This document shows positions 9,457 to 18,235 of a stretch of DNA of 64,000 nucleotides, piece by piece. Made by a program: the position numbers and the translations under genes. The stretch's first letter is position 1; each line of letters begins with the position of its first letter. Source of the DNA: Candidatus Harpocratesius repetitus (GTDB lineage: Archaea; Asgardarchaeota; Lokiarchaeia; Sigyniarchaeales; Promethearchaeaceae); contig JAIZWK010000001.1 in assembly GCA_021498095.1 (NCBI GenBank), forward strand, positions 434,001-498,000, in the 5' to 3' direction. The notes under the pieces were generated by a model. That model searched no databases and was not told where the DNA came from. It worked only from the letters and a program-made list of their open reading frames with translations.

Positions 9457-10833
9457 ATGGATTCTTCAGCAATTAAGAAGTATTTTTTAGATTTTTATGA
9501 AACACCTCTTCCTAACGTAATTCCCCGAAATTATCGATTTAGTAAAGAGAATCGCCCTCAAATAATTATAGGAGCCCGACGAATCGGAAAAACTTATCTT
9601 CTTTTCCAACGAATTCATGAATTGATTGCTGAAGGTGTTCGTAAATCACAAATTCTTTATCTAAATTTCGAAGATATTGCATTTTCAGATCTTGAAGCAA
9701 ATGAAATTCCTGATATTTTAGAGATTTACTGGGCATTATTTCCTCATGAAATAGATAAGACTCTATATTTATTTATTGATGAACCCCAATGTATAAAAAA
9801 TTGGGATTTAGCAATCTTAACATTAATGAAACATAATTTCCCCATTTATATTACTGGTTCTTCATCAAAACTTTTAAGTTCTGAAATTGCTTCAGCGTTT
9901 CGGGGAAGAAGTACACCTATTTTCTTTTATAGCCTTTCTTTTGATGAATTTTTGAGATTTCGCAATTTTAATTATCAAAAATCATTAAGTTCTAAAAATC
10001 ATGCACTTCTTGAAGCTTTATTCCAAGAATATCTTGAATACGGAGGTTATCCTGAAGTAGTTTTAGAACCAGAAATTTATAGAAAACAGCAAATATTGAG
10101 AAATTATTATGATACAATTATCTATCGAGATTTGATTGAAAGATATAATATAAAAAATGGCTTTCTTATAAAGGAATTCTTAAAAACTCTAATAAAAAAC
10201 ATAGCAAATCCACTTAGTATAAATAAAATCTATAAAGATTTCAAGTCTAGGAAAATAAACACAACAACTGACACGCTTTATAAATATTTGGATATATTGC
10301 AAGAAATAGGAATATTTTATTTAGTATACAGATATGATCCTTCATTAAGACGAGAAATACACTCAATACCTAAAATATATCTTCATGATTTAGGACTTAT
10401 TTCTTTATTTTCTAGAAAAAATATTTCAGCAAGATATGAAAATCTTGTTTTTATGGAATTAAAGAGAAAAATCATATATTATCCGTTCCGATCTATTGGA
10501 TTTTGGAGAACTCCTCAAAATAGAGAAATAGATTTTATTATTAGAGACAGAGATGAAGTAATTGAAGCAATTCAAGTTTCAGCGAGTTTTTTAGATCTTA
10601 AAACAAAAAAAAGAGAAATTTCATCCCTAATAATGGGAATAAGAAATATTAATCAGCTGTGTGAATTTTCGCTCCATTCTGGGATGATTATTACCCATGA
10701 AATTAGCAATAACGAACCAAATAATTTGTTTGAGAAAGATATTCAAATTTGTATAAAAGATCTACTAGAATGGTTATTAGAAAAAAATAAGGAAAATGTT
10801 AAAATAAATAAGGAAAATGATGAAAAAAAATAA
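9457..10833 (+). CDS. AAA_14/DUF4143-type ATPase
   Basis: 458 residues. N-terminal P-loop ATPase: Walker A IIGARRIGKTYL, Walker B LYLFIDEPQ, sensor-like ITGSSSKLL and the typical SLSFDEFLRF and YGGYPEVVLE blocks. The C-terminal DUF4143 part follows (LYKYLDILQEIGIFYLV ... IYLHDLGL ... FWRTPQNREIDFIIRD). That last block looks like a restriction-endonuclease-like fold (E-D...E.I.V). The family is common and often multicopy in archaea, with proposed roles in DNA or mobile-element biology but no settled function. The ATG follows an AT-rich stretch with no Shine-Dalgarno, so the mRNA is probably leaderless. Stand-alone gene. Confidence 0.9.
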   Translation: MDSSAIKKYFLDFYETPLPNVIPRNYRFSKENRPQIIIGARRIGKTYLLFQRIHELIAEGVRKSQILYLNFEDIAFSDLEANEIPDILEIYWALFPHEIDKTLYLFIDEPQCIKNWDLAILTLMKHNFPIYITGSSSKLLSSEIASAFRGRSTPIFFYSLSFDEFLRFRNFNYQKSLSSKNHALLEALFQEYLEYGGYPEVVLEPEIYRKQQILRNYYDTIIYRDLIERYNIKNGFLIKEFLKTLIKNIANPLSINKIYKDFKSRKINTTTDTLYKYLDILQEIGIFYLVYRYDPSLRREIHSIPKIYLHDLGLISLFSRKNISARYENLVFMELKRKIIYYPFRSIGFWRTPQNREIDFIIRDRDEVIEAIQVSASFLDLKTKKREISSLIMGIRNINQLCEFSLHSGMIITHEISNNEPNNLFEKDIQICIKDLLEWLLEKNKENVKINKENDEKK

Positions 10834-10921
10834 CGTATTTTAATTGAGAAACAATGTGGATAATATTACTGGAAAGATTACAGTAAACATTATTCAATTT
10901 GAGACCGAAAAAATAATTTCT

Positions 10922-12232
10922 TTACGATATTTCAAAATCTTTGGAAAGAATATACTCTTTTAGTAATGAGAGAATTGCCATAACAGCTTGATATTCGATA
11001 TGCTCCACTGTATCATTCGATGTATGATAAACAACATTATCATCATTGAATTCTGTAGGTACTGCTAAAATAGTTACTGCATCCACTCCAATTTTTGAGA
11101 ATTCAGCTGCATCTGTTCCTCCTGCACCAAAGAGAATGGGATATAACGAAGCTGAATATCCGAGGGTTTCAAAAAGCGATTTTATCTCTTCAGCCAAAGA
11201 ATGAGAAAGTTTTACAGTTCCATTAATATCAGTTATCATTATCTGAAGATCTTTCAAATTATATATACTATCCATGTTGATATTGAAAGTAGGAATCGCT
11301 CTTAACTCTTGAAAATGTTGCCGAACGTAAGCAGAAGCACCTCTTAAACCACATTCTTCACCATCGGTACTTAAAATAATAAGACGTGTGTGATATAATG
11401 GATAGCATCCCATATTTTTTGCAATTGAAAATTTTTGACCGATTTTCATCGCCATTACTGATGAAATTAGATTATCTCCAGCACCAGGACTTCCCTTTCG
11501 ATTTTTAAAGAAATAATACTGCAGAACAATAACAGAACCAATGATAACGCCAAACCGAATAATATTTACAATGGGAGGATTAATTCCAGAGAATAATTTA
11601 AAAATAGCCCAATAGAGAGCAAAAAAGAGAGTAATTGTGAAAATCAGAAATCCAGATAGAACGCGAATAGTATAAAATCGTGGATGATGCTGAATATAAT
11701 TAAAGATAAAGGCAGAATCATGATGACCTGAGAGTATAATTTGCTGCTTGACTTCACCAGCCGGTTCAATAACTGTGCTTACATTGTAACCCTTCATTTT
11801 CCGATATAGAGGATCAAATGTTTTTTCATAGAATACAAATTGCAGAATTGCATAAAAGGCACCAAAAAGGTACCCAAAAACGCCAAGATAAAGCCAAAAT
11901 GATCCAAAGAAGAGGAATATTGAAGAGATTAGATAAGAAGTGGCTAAAACAGGCAGAATACTTAGAAATGATTCGGGATGAACACTAAACTGCTCGATAT
12001 GTGTGTGATCACCGAATTTTTTCATTTCTTCAAATAAAAGCTGAGCTGCTTCATGATCTTGATGAGTTCCAGCCAACCGAGGACCAACTCTCTTTATTAA
12101 ATCATCTGTATATTGTAAACAACTTTTCACATCCTCATCCTTAATTTGTATTACAGAGTGAGCAATTTTAGCTTGAGTAGGAGATAAATGCATAAAGCGA
12201 TTATTTACAAGATTTCCAGTTGATCGGGGCAT
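10922..12232 (-). CDS. M28-family metallopeptidase with membrane segments
   Basis: Zinc aminopeptidase fold of family M28. Visible ligands are GHHDSAF (first zinc His), the bridging Asp in GAGDNL, the catalytic Glu pair in STDGEECG, the Asp in NMDS and the final His in VYHTSNDT. Two hydrophobic clusters, near residues 90-130 and 190-245, split the N-terminal part and would anchor the enzyme in the membrane. The start chosen is the ATG at 12232, with GGTGA five bases before it; TTG and GTG codons just upstream are in frame but less likely. Expected to trim peptides; substrate unknown. Confidence 0.88.
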   Translation of the reverse strand: MPRSTGNLVNNRFMHLSPTQAKIAHSVIQIKDEDVKSCLQYTDDLIKRVGPRLAGTHQDHEAAQLLFEEMKKFGDHTHIEQFSVHPESFLSILPVLATSYLISSIFLFFGSFWLYLGVFGYLFGAFYAILQFVFYEKTFDPLYRKMKGYNVSTVIEPAGEVKQQIILSGHHDSAFIFNYIQHHPRFYTIRVLSGFLIFTITLFFALYWAIFKLFSGINPPIVNIIRFGVIIGSVIVLQYYFFKNRKGSPGAGDNLISSVMAMKIGQKFSIAKNMGCYPLYHTRLIILSTDGEECGLRGASAYVRQHFQELRAIPTFNINMDSIYNLKDLQIMITDINGTVKLSHSLAEEIKSLFETLGYSASLYPILFGAGGTDAAEFSKIGVDAVTILAVPTEFNDDNVVYHTSNDTVEHIEYQAVMAILSLLKEYILSKDFEIS

Positions 12233-12244
12233 AATTTTCACCAA

Positions 12245-12666
12245 TTTTTAGAGATATGTTATGATTCAATATTATACAACTTAACTCGAGCAAATACAGT
12301 AAGGGAATGAAAAATTAAGTTTTGTTATATTGAACATATAAATTCTACATATTTTTATGTAGACTTCAAATAAAATAAATCAGTTTCAAATATATAAATT
12401 TATGTAAAAATACATCCCAATATAGATTTACTTAAAGATTCTGATATTTGGTTAAGTAATTATCGATATAAATTGAAGATTTACCTTGAAAAAATTAAAT
12501 TTTCCTTAATAGACCAAAAATCTAACTCTATGGTAAATAATAAAATCAAGACTTTTTTTTTAATCTACATATAGAATTAATTGTCGACATTTAGTATACA
12601 TCTTGATAAAAAACGATAAAAAAGAAAACTTAACTTAATCTAAATTGATAAAAGCACTTTTAGTTA
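12245..12666. other. Intergenic stretch with one short hairpin
   Basis: About 420 bp without a credible gene. It contains a perfect 7-bp inverted repeat at 12345-12362 (CTACATA, TTTT loop, TATGTAG), which could be an operator or RNA hairpin, and a T-rich run near 12550-12560 that could end transcription of the Mrp gene. The flanking genes are on the same strand, so this stretch holds the promoter of the M28 peptidase. Nothing else stands out. Confidence 0.5.
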
Positions 12667-13569
12667 TTATTCCACACTTTCTCTAATCTTTTTAATAACT
12701 CTTTCAAATGCCTTAGCCGATTCACTCTCAGGATCCTTTAATACCACAGGAAGACCTAAATCTCCTTGCTCTCTTACGATTGGCTCAAGCGGAATTTTTC
12801 CCAGAAATGGAACATCTAACTCGCGCGCAGCTTTTTCGCCACCTCCGAAGCCAAATACATCCACCTCGATAGTTTCGTTACAATGTGGACATTTTACCAC
12901 CAATCCAGACATATTTTCCACGATTCCAACTACGTCTAATTGTAAAGTCTTGCTCATTTGAACTGTTTTCCTGGAATCCATCATAGCGACCTCTTGAGGA
13001 GTGGTCACTATAACCACAGATCCTTTGGTTAACTGCATTATATCCAAAGTTTCATCAGAAGTGCCTGGTGGTAAATCGATAACCAAATAATCCATCGGCT
13101 CCCAAGCCCCATCAGCAATAAACTGACGAATGGCACCCATTTTTAATGGACCTCTCCAAATTACAGGAGTATCTGGAGTCTCCAACAAAAAGGCCATGCT
13201 CATTACTTGAATATTTAGAGGCCCATTTACTGGTTTAAACTTCTTAGTTCCGGGAACAATTTCTGGACGTCTTCCTTCAAGGTTTAACATCTTAGGGATA
13301 TTAGGCCCTGTAATGTCTACATCCAAAACACCAACACTTAATCCTTGGGAGGCAAGGGCTACAGCAAGATTTGTGGCAACTGTACTTTTTCCAACTCCGC
13401 CTTTTCCAGAACAAACAATGATTTTATGCTTAATCTTTTGCATGATTTGATTAATTTCATCCATTTGTGATGCTTGCGAGTCTTTTTTAGGGGCATTTTC
13501 ATGTAATTTCTTTAAATCTTCATCTGTGACTTCTATTTCGACATCAACTTTTTTATTTTCATTACTCAT
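12667..13569 (-). CDS. mrp: Mrp/NBP35-type iron-sulfur cluster carrier ATPase
   Basis: 300 residues, close to other archaeal Mrp/ApbC proteins. The deviant P-loop CSGKGGVGKS (residues 53-62), Switch I DVDITGPNIP, Switch II IDLPPGTSDE, and the C-terminal CPHC pair (C227, C230) that holds the bridging [4Fe-4S] cluster between two subunits are all present. The protein binds and hydrolyses ATP and passes Fe-S clusters to target apoproteins in the cytosol. Residues 1-40 are a charged linker without the ferredoxin-like cysteines of Nbp35. Divergent from the permease at 13887. Confidence 0.94.
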   Translation of the reverse strand: MSNENKKVDVEIEVTDEDLKKLHENAPKKDSQASQMDEINQIMQKIKHKIIVCSGKGGVGKSTVATNLAVALASQGLSVGVLDVDITGPNIPKMLNLEGRRPEIVPGTKKFKPVNGPLNIQVMSMAFLLETPDTPVIWRGPLKMGAIRQFIADGAWEPMDYLVIDLPPGTSDETLDIMQLTKGSVVIVTTPQEVAMMDSRKTVQMSKTLQLDVVGIVENMSGLVVKCPHCNETIEVDVFGFGGGEKAARELDVPFLGKIPLEPIVREQGDLGLPVVLKDPESESAKAFERVIKKIRESVE

Positions 13570-13886
13570 ATTTTTCTCTGCTTCCTTTTATTGAATTTTC
13601 CATTGATAAGTTGTTTGAAATTGAATTATCAAAATTTGGAACCACAATGGAATTTTCAATGAATATCTATTCAGATAAATGAAGTATTGATTCCACTTAA
13701 AATTGTTCTTACTGATTTGAAAGATTTTTGGGCAATTTAATTATAAAATATTACAAGATTGATCAATAATCTTCATCTCGCTTAAAGACGAAAATGGAAT
13801 ATAAGAGTAAAATTGTGAAATTTAATTAGAATTTAATAAGAAATTTATAAGAATTTAGACAAATTAATTTAGATGATTAAGTAAAA
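13570..13886. promoter_or_regulatory. Divergent promoter region, mrp / permease
   Basis: 317 bp between divergent genes, so it must contain both promoters. AT-rich runs suitable for TATA boxes occur on both strands (for example TTTATAAG before the permease). An inverted repeat AAGATT-7-AATCTT sits at 13755-13773 and could be an operator. No RNA gene seen. Confidence 0.4.
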
Positions 13887-15236
13887 ATGGAGTATATTGG
13901 GCTCATCATTCTGTTATTAGCGCTTTTTATTGGAATAATAATTGTTTTCAGCAAAGAAAATTGGGATTATGTTGCAATTTCTTTACTTTTTGCAACAATA
14001 GCAGTCTTTACTACAATTATTACAATCACTGATCTTGGTACTAATATTTTGGGTGAATTTGGTCGAGAAAAATCGTCACAAGAAATAATTTTTTGGAGAT
14101 TTGTTCATACAATTGAATTTGAGCCAATTATTTTTTTAATTTCTATGCAGATAATCGTTTTAATGGTTGAAAAGCAGAAGATTTTCGAATGGATCGCTTT
14201 ACGTGTTTTACGCGCCACAAAAGGAAATCATCGAAAATTTTTTTATCTAATTAGCGCAATCAGTGCATTAACTGCATCGCTAATCGACGATATTACAGTA
14301 GCGATAATTTTCATTCCATTAGTTGTTCGAGCATGTCGAATTTTACGAATCAATGCAGCACCTTATCTATTTGCGATAAGTTTTACTATTAATATTGGTA
14401 GTCTTTATACACCCTTCTCTTCCTCTGAAAATATCTTAATTTCAGCAGCATTTGGTCTTGATTTTCTTTGGTTTTTAAAATCATTTTCCCTTTATGTATT
14501 CCCAATGCTTCTTTTTACACTGGCAATTTTGGATTGGTTTTTACTTCGAAAAATCGCACCTCCAGCAGAAGAACGAAAGAAAATACTCTTAGAAATCATG
14601 GATCCCAGCTTAGTTGTAGTAGATCGAAAGCATTTTATTTTAAATAGCATTTATTTTATAGCAATACTATTAGGATTCTTATTCTACCCAAATCCTTGGG
14701 TTGTGGCTGTTATCGGTGCTCTTGCTATGAGCTTATTAAATAGGCTCCAATTTACAGAGAATGCAAAACAAATTGATTGGAAAATCATATTTTTCTTTAT
14801 TGCCCTTTTTTTACTCATAGGTTGTATGAAAATGGCAGGTTTATTTGAAATTATTGGTAATTGGGCAAAATTATTTATACCTAATAATGAATTATTTGCA
14901 GCGTTTACGATCTTGATTATGATTGCAGTATTATCCGGATTTTTAGCGCAAGTTCCTACTGCTCTGGTTTTTATTACTCTATTGCAGAATATTTATGGAA
15001 CAAATTCTGGTGATGTTCCGAATTTAATCATGATGGCATTTTTATTTGGAATTAATTTGGGCTCAAATTTTCTTCCTCAAGGTGCAGCTTGTGATTTAAT
15101 GGCACTGAATCTTGCAGAGAAAAATGATGTCCGAGAATTTAATTACAAAAATCTTCTTTATCGAGGTTCAATGATTACCGTGCTGCATATTATTATGGGA
15201 TCGTTTTATCTTTCACTATATTGGCTGTTTCAATAA
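13887..15236 (+). CDS. ArsB/NhaD-superfamily ion permease
   Basis: 449 residues with about 11-12 hydrophobic segments. The family's repeat hallmarks are visible: SLIDDITVAIIFIPLVVR in the first half, SSENILISAAFGL, and WKIIFFFIALFLLIGCM plus AQVPTALVFI in the second half, followed by GSNFLPQGAACDLMA. These belong to the ion-transporter superfamily of ArsB arsenite pumps, NhaD sodium/proton antiporters and the melanocyte P-protein. Lacking an arsenic operon context, sodium/proton or organic-anion transport is as likely as arsenite. A close paralogue lies convergently 43 bp downstream. Confidence 0.85.
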   Translation: MEYIGLIILLLALFIGIIIVFSKENWDYVAISLLFATIAVFTTIITITDLGTNILGEFGREKSSQEIIFWRFVHTIEFEPIIFLISMQIIVLMVEKQKIFEWIALRVLRATKGNHRKFFYLISAISALTASLIDDITVAIIFIPLVVRACRILRINAAPYLFAISFTINIGSLYTPFSSSENILISAAFGLDFLWFLKSFSLYVFPMLLFTLAILDWFLLRKIAPPAEERKKILLEIMDPSLVVVDRKHFILNSIYFIAILLGFLFYPNPWVVAVIGALAMSLLNRLQFTENAKQIDWKIIFFFIALFLLIGCMKMAGLFEIIGNWAKLFIPNNELFAAFTILIMIAVLSGFLAQVPTALVFITLLQNIYGTNSGDVPNLIMMAFLFGINLGSNFLPQGAACDLMALNLAEKNDVREFNYKNLLYRGSMITVLHIIMGSFYLSLYWLFQ

Positions 15237-15279
15237 AAATAAAACAATACAGCTAATTCTGACTCAGATAATATTGATT

Positions 15280-16569
15280 TTAATACACAACAAAATAATA
15301 TGCACTTATATAGAGAATGCACATCAAAATGTGGATTAAGGCAAATTTTCCACCTGTTCGTAGCAAGTTCTTATACGTAAATCCTTCGACTTTATGCTTA
15401 AGTGCAATATTCAATGTCATAACATCACAAGCAGCCCCTTGTGGTAATAAATTTCCCCCCAAATTGATACCCAAGATAAATGCAATAATTACAATCGCAG
15501 GTGGATTGAATGCGAACATTTCATTTAGAAGAGTAATTCCAATAATTGCTGTGGGAGAATTTGCTAAAAATCCAGATAATACACTAGTCACAATTAATAC
15601 ACCAATCGAAAGTAGCCATAAATTCCCACCTGCAACAGATCTTAAACTGTCTAAAATTAATGTAAAAGTTCCATTATCAATCATGTTTCCAATAATCAAA
15701 AATAACGAAATAAAAAAGAAAATGACCTTCCAATCTATCTTTGTCACATTATCAGTGAATTGATCGCGGTTTAATAAAGACATTATGATTGCTCCGAACA
15801 ATGCGACTAAATAGGCATAATCGGAAAGAATAACAAATCCTATAATTACAGTAGAGAAATAAATTGAATTCAGTATAAATTGCTTTCGGTTAATTATTAC
15901 CAATTCTGGGTTCATAATTTCTAAAAGAATGCGTTTTTGTTTTTCAGCTGGAGGTGCGATTTTTTTTAAAAGTAAAAAATCTAATAATATTAATGTTCCA
16001 ATTAATGCAGTAATTACGAAGATTCCAGTATTAACAAAAAACCATTGAACTCCTAATCCAAAACTGGAACTAATCAGAATATTTTCCGATGAAGAGAAAG
16101 GAGTAAAAATAGAGCCAATATTTATTGTTATTGTAATCCCGTAAAGGTATGGAGAGGGATTTATTTTTAAAATTCGACAGGCTCTAATAGTCAGGGGGAT
16201 AAAGATAATCGAAACAGTTACATCTGCAATAATTGAAGCAGTAAAAGTTCCAATAATACAAATAAGGTAGAAGAAAAGTCTGTGATTCCCTTTTGTCAAA
16301 TGTAGAGTTTTTACAGCGATCCATTGAAATATTTTATGTCGTTCTGCAATTAAAACGATTACTTGCATAGAAAGTATAAAAATCAGCGGACTCCACTCAA
16401 TAGAATCGATTATATTAACATCCTCAAATCTAAAGAAAGTAATCAAACTTGAAATGGCGGCACCTAATAGAGCAAAGGCTACATAGTCTGCATTCTCTTT
16501 GCTAAAAATAATCATTATTAAGACAAATATAACAAATGTAACAATAATTGCAAACCAATCATAAGCCAT
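15280..16569 (-). CDS. ArsB/NhaD-superfamily ion permease, paralogue
   Basis: 429 residues, clearly homologous throughout to the permease at 13887. It shares KENxDYVA, IFILSMQVIVLIAERHKIFQW, SIIADVTVSIIFIPLTIRACRI, PFSSSENILIS and GNLLPQGAACDVMTLN. It lacks a ~20-residue insertion near position 50 and has Ala-Asp where the partner has Asp-Asp (IADVT against IDDIT), a spot where acidic residues matter in this superfamily, so ion selectivity may differ. The two genes converge with a 43-bp gap: an inverted duplication that has diverged. Confidence 0.85.
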   Translation of the reverse strand: MAYDWFAIIVTFVIFVLIMIIFSKENADYVAFALLGAAISSLITFFRFEDVNIIDSIEWSPLIFILSMQVIVLIAERHKIFQWIAVKTLHLTKGNHRLFFYLICIIGTFTASIIADVTVSIIFIPLTIRACRILKINPSPYLYGITITINIGSIFTPFSSSENILISSSFGLGVQWFFVNTGIFVITALIGTLILLDFLLLKKIAPPAEKQKRILLEIMNPELVIINRKQFILNSIYFSTVIIGFVILSDYAYLVALFGAIIMSLLNRDQFTDNVTKIDWKVIFFFISLFLIIGNMIDNGTFTLILDSLRSVAGGNLWLLSIGVLIVTSVLSGFLANSPTAIIGITLLNEMFAFNPPAIVIIAFILGINLGGNLLPQGAACDVMTLNIALKHKVEGFTYKNLLRTGGKFALIHILMCILYISAYYFVVY

Positions 16570-16865
16570 CTATAAGTGGTCTCCCCTTTTTTTTTCTCGA
16601 TGTTTCTCTAATTTAGTTAGTACGGAATATTACATTTTGAAATTTAATTATTTTTTGATTTCATAGGCGAATAAAGATTTTTTTTATAAAATTTTATAAT
16701 AATATTCTTGCAAATAGAAATTTATTCAAATTCCATTGAATTTTCGGATTTACAGCCATATTAATCATACCTTTTTACATAAATTATCATATATCGAGGA
16801 ATTTTACAATTGAATTATAAATTAGAAAAATATTTCGAGAAGAACATCTTTAAAAAGCGAAAATC
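16570..16865. other. Intergenic AT-rich stretch
   Basis: Roughly 300 bp upstream of both the permease (minus strand) and the first RHH promoter. Very AT-rich with T-runs. I see no gene, repeat-family copy or strong hairpin here. The permease promoter must lie at its left side. Confidence 0.35.
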
Positions 16866-17110
16866 TTTTTATATGAATTCGACATAATTATGATTGTATA
16901 TATTTGCGAAGGAAATCGAAGTATGACTATATTCTAGGAGAAATACAGATAACAATCAAAATTTGGGGGATTATATATACTCTTTCCATGAGTAGTCAGT
17001 TAAATCGTGGTATAACTTCGTTTTAGGATGCTTTTCTGAATGTCAATTCATTTTAGAGAAGAAGAGCAAATCTATAATCTTTTTTGAAAGAAATACAGGA
17101 GGATAAAAAA
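16866..17110 (+). promoter_or_regulatory. Promoter and long leader of RHH gene 1
   Basis: A box-A-like TTTTTATATG (16866-16875) is followed 12 bp after its TATAT core by ACATAATTA, later by AGATAACAATCA (16947-16958), TTAAATCGTGG (ending 17010), and the perfect Shine-Dalgarno AGGAGG (17097-17102), eight bases before the ATT start. The same elements occur in the same order before RHH gene 2, so promoter and leader were duplicated with the gene. If transcription begins ~25 bp after the TATA box, the untranslated leader is about 200 nt, long for an archaeon. A second TATA-like run (TTATATATAC, 16971-16980) would give a leader near 110 nt. Confidence 0.55.
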
Positions 17111-17371
17111 ATTAGGATTGTCACTTGTAATGTTCCAATAACGTATTTAACCGCAATTGATAAATTGATCACCTCCGGCAATCATCAAGGACTATATCCT
17201 TCTCGTTCTGAATTGATAAGAATAGCTGTGCGAGAGTTCTTGTTAAAGGAATTAGAAGCAGCTAAGGAGTTTGAAAAGTTAAAATTTCAATCAAGAAATA
17301 AAGATGAGATAATAACTGAATCAAAAGAGATTAACCAACCAGCTATATTAAAAAAAATAAAAACACCATAA
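17111..17371 (+). CDS. Ribbon-helix-helix (CopG/NikR-type) regulator 1, AUU start
   Basis: 86 residues. The fold is the MetJ/Arc/CopG DNA-binding dimer: N-terminal strand IRIVTCNVPI, helix A (TYLTAIDKLITS), the turn LYPSRSELIRIAVREFLLKEL with the typical YPSRSE...R.A.R core, then a charged tail. Homologues of this type start M-R-I-(I/V)-T, and here that Met codon is ATT (17111-17113), eight bases after a perfect AGGAGG. An in-frame TTG at 17084 is possible but lies upstream of that Shine-Dalgarno, and the sister gene has nothing equivalent. Probable transcription repressor or autoregulator. Confidence 0.8.
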   Translation: MRIVTCNVPITYLTAIDKLITSGNHQGLYPSRSELIRIAVREFLLKELEAAKEFEKLKFQSRNKDEIITESKEINQPAILKKIKTP

Positions 17372-17536
17372 TATTTAATACAATAGCCAGTCTTTGCTGA
17401 AACGATTTAAATATTTACTTTTAAAGCTAGATAGCTTTAAATAGTTGACGCTTTTTCCAAAATTGATAAATTATTCTTTCTTCTGACATTTATTATCTAC
17501 TTAATACTAGATAATTTTCTATTAAAACAAAAGGAT

Positions 17537-17766
17537 TATATAGAAGTGCAACATAATTAACTATAGTTATTAATTCGATAATCTCGGAAAGATAACAATC
17601 ACCCTTTTACAGGATAGTGTGTTTATCATACTAGGGGAGAGTAGGATACATCAAATAAGTGAAATCATCAATATATTACCTTAACTTAAAACGTGGGTCT
17701 TGCATTTTAACACACAATTCTGTAGATTGAAGTAATGGTATTTCAACATAATAGGAGGAATAACTA
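17537..17766 (+). promoter_or_regulatory. Promoter and long leader of RHH gene 2
   Basis: TTATATAG (17537-17544), ACATAATTA (17551-17559), AGATAACAATCA (17590-17601), a CTAGG block (17631), TTAAAACGTGG (ending 17696) and AGGAGG (17753-17758) occur in the same order as before RHH gene 1. Spacing from TATAT to ACATAATTA is 13 against 12 bp; spacing from AGGAGG to ATT is 8 in both. The blocks between are diverged. The stretch from 17372 to 17536, after gene 1, shows nothing further. Confidence 0.5.
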
Positions 17767-18060
17767 ATTCGCATTATTACCGTTAATTTACCTGTATCAT
17801 ATCTTAAGGCTATAGATTCACTCACTGGCCAAGAAGGATTGTATCCTTCACGTTCAGAGTTAATTCGTGTAGCAGTAAGAGATTTTTTAATTAGAGAACT
17901 TGAAACTGCAAAATCGTTTCAAAAGTATCAACAAACCCAAGTACCAAATAAGATCACTCATAAACCACTCGATGAAAATATGTTTGTTCAAGTTCCCGTT
18001 AATGAAAATTCAATTAATGGAGTTACTGAATACAAAACCTACCGATTAATAAAAAAATAA
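17767..18060 (+). CDS. Ribbon-helix-helix (CopG/NikR-type) regulator 2, AUU start
   Basis: 97 residues. The frame reads IRIITVNLPVSYLKAIDSL, then GLYPSRSELIRVAVRDFLIRELE, a complete RHH domain, and a ~45-residue polar tail. An in-frame TAA lies at 17761-17763, and between it and the conserved strand there is no ATG, GTG or TTG: only CTA, ATT, CGC, ATT. The ATT at 17767 stands eight bases after AGGAGG, exactly as in gene 1. The TTG at 17839 would delete the DNA-contacting strand. The gene precedes a HerA-like ATPase by 175 bp. Likely a DNA-binding regulator, paralogous to gene 1. Confidence 0.8.
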   Translation: MRIITVNLPVSYLKAIDSLTGQEGLYPSRSELIRVAVRDFLIRELETAKSFQKYQQTQVPNKITHKPLDENMFVQVPVNENSINGVTEYKTYRLIKK

Positions 18061-18235
18061 TATTTTTTATCTCTTTCTCTTTTCTTTTCTTTTCTTTATC
18101 TTATCGCATATTTCTCTATAGTCTTGAGTTGTGTGAAAAGAATAATTTCTTTATTTAAACACCATTGGATTTTTTTGGGCTCCCAGAATATTATAAACAA
18201 TAGAAATTAAATAGTAATACAAGTGAAAAATATCC

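Noticed and set aside
17084..17110. TTG start for RHH gene 1
   Set aside because: It lies upstream of the perfect AGGAGG and adds residues with no counterpart in the sister gene, which has no such codon available.
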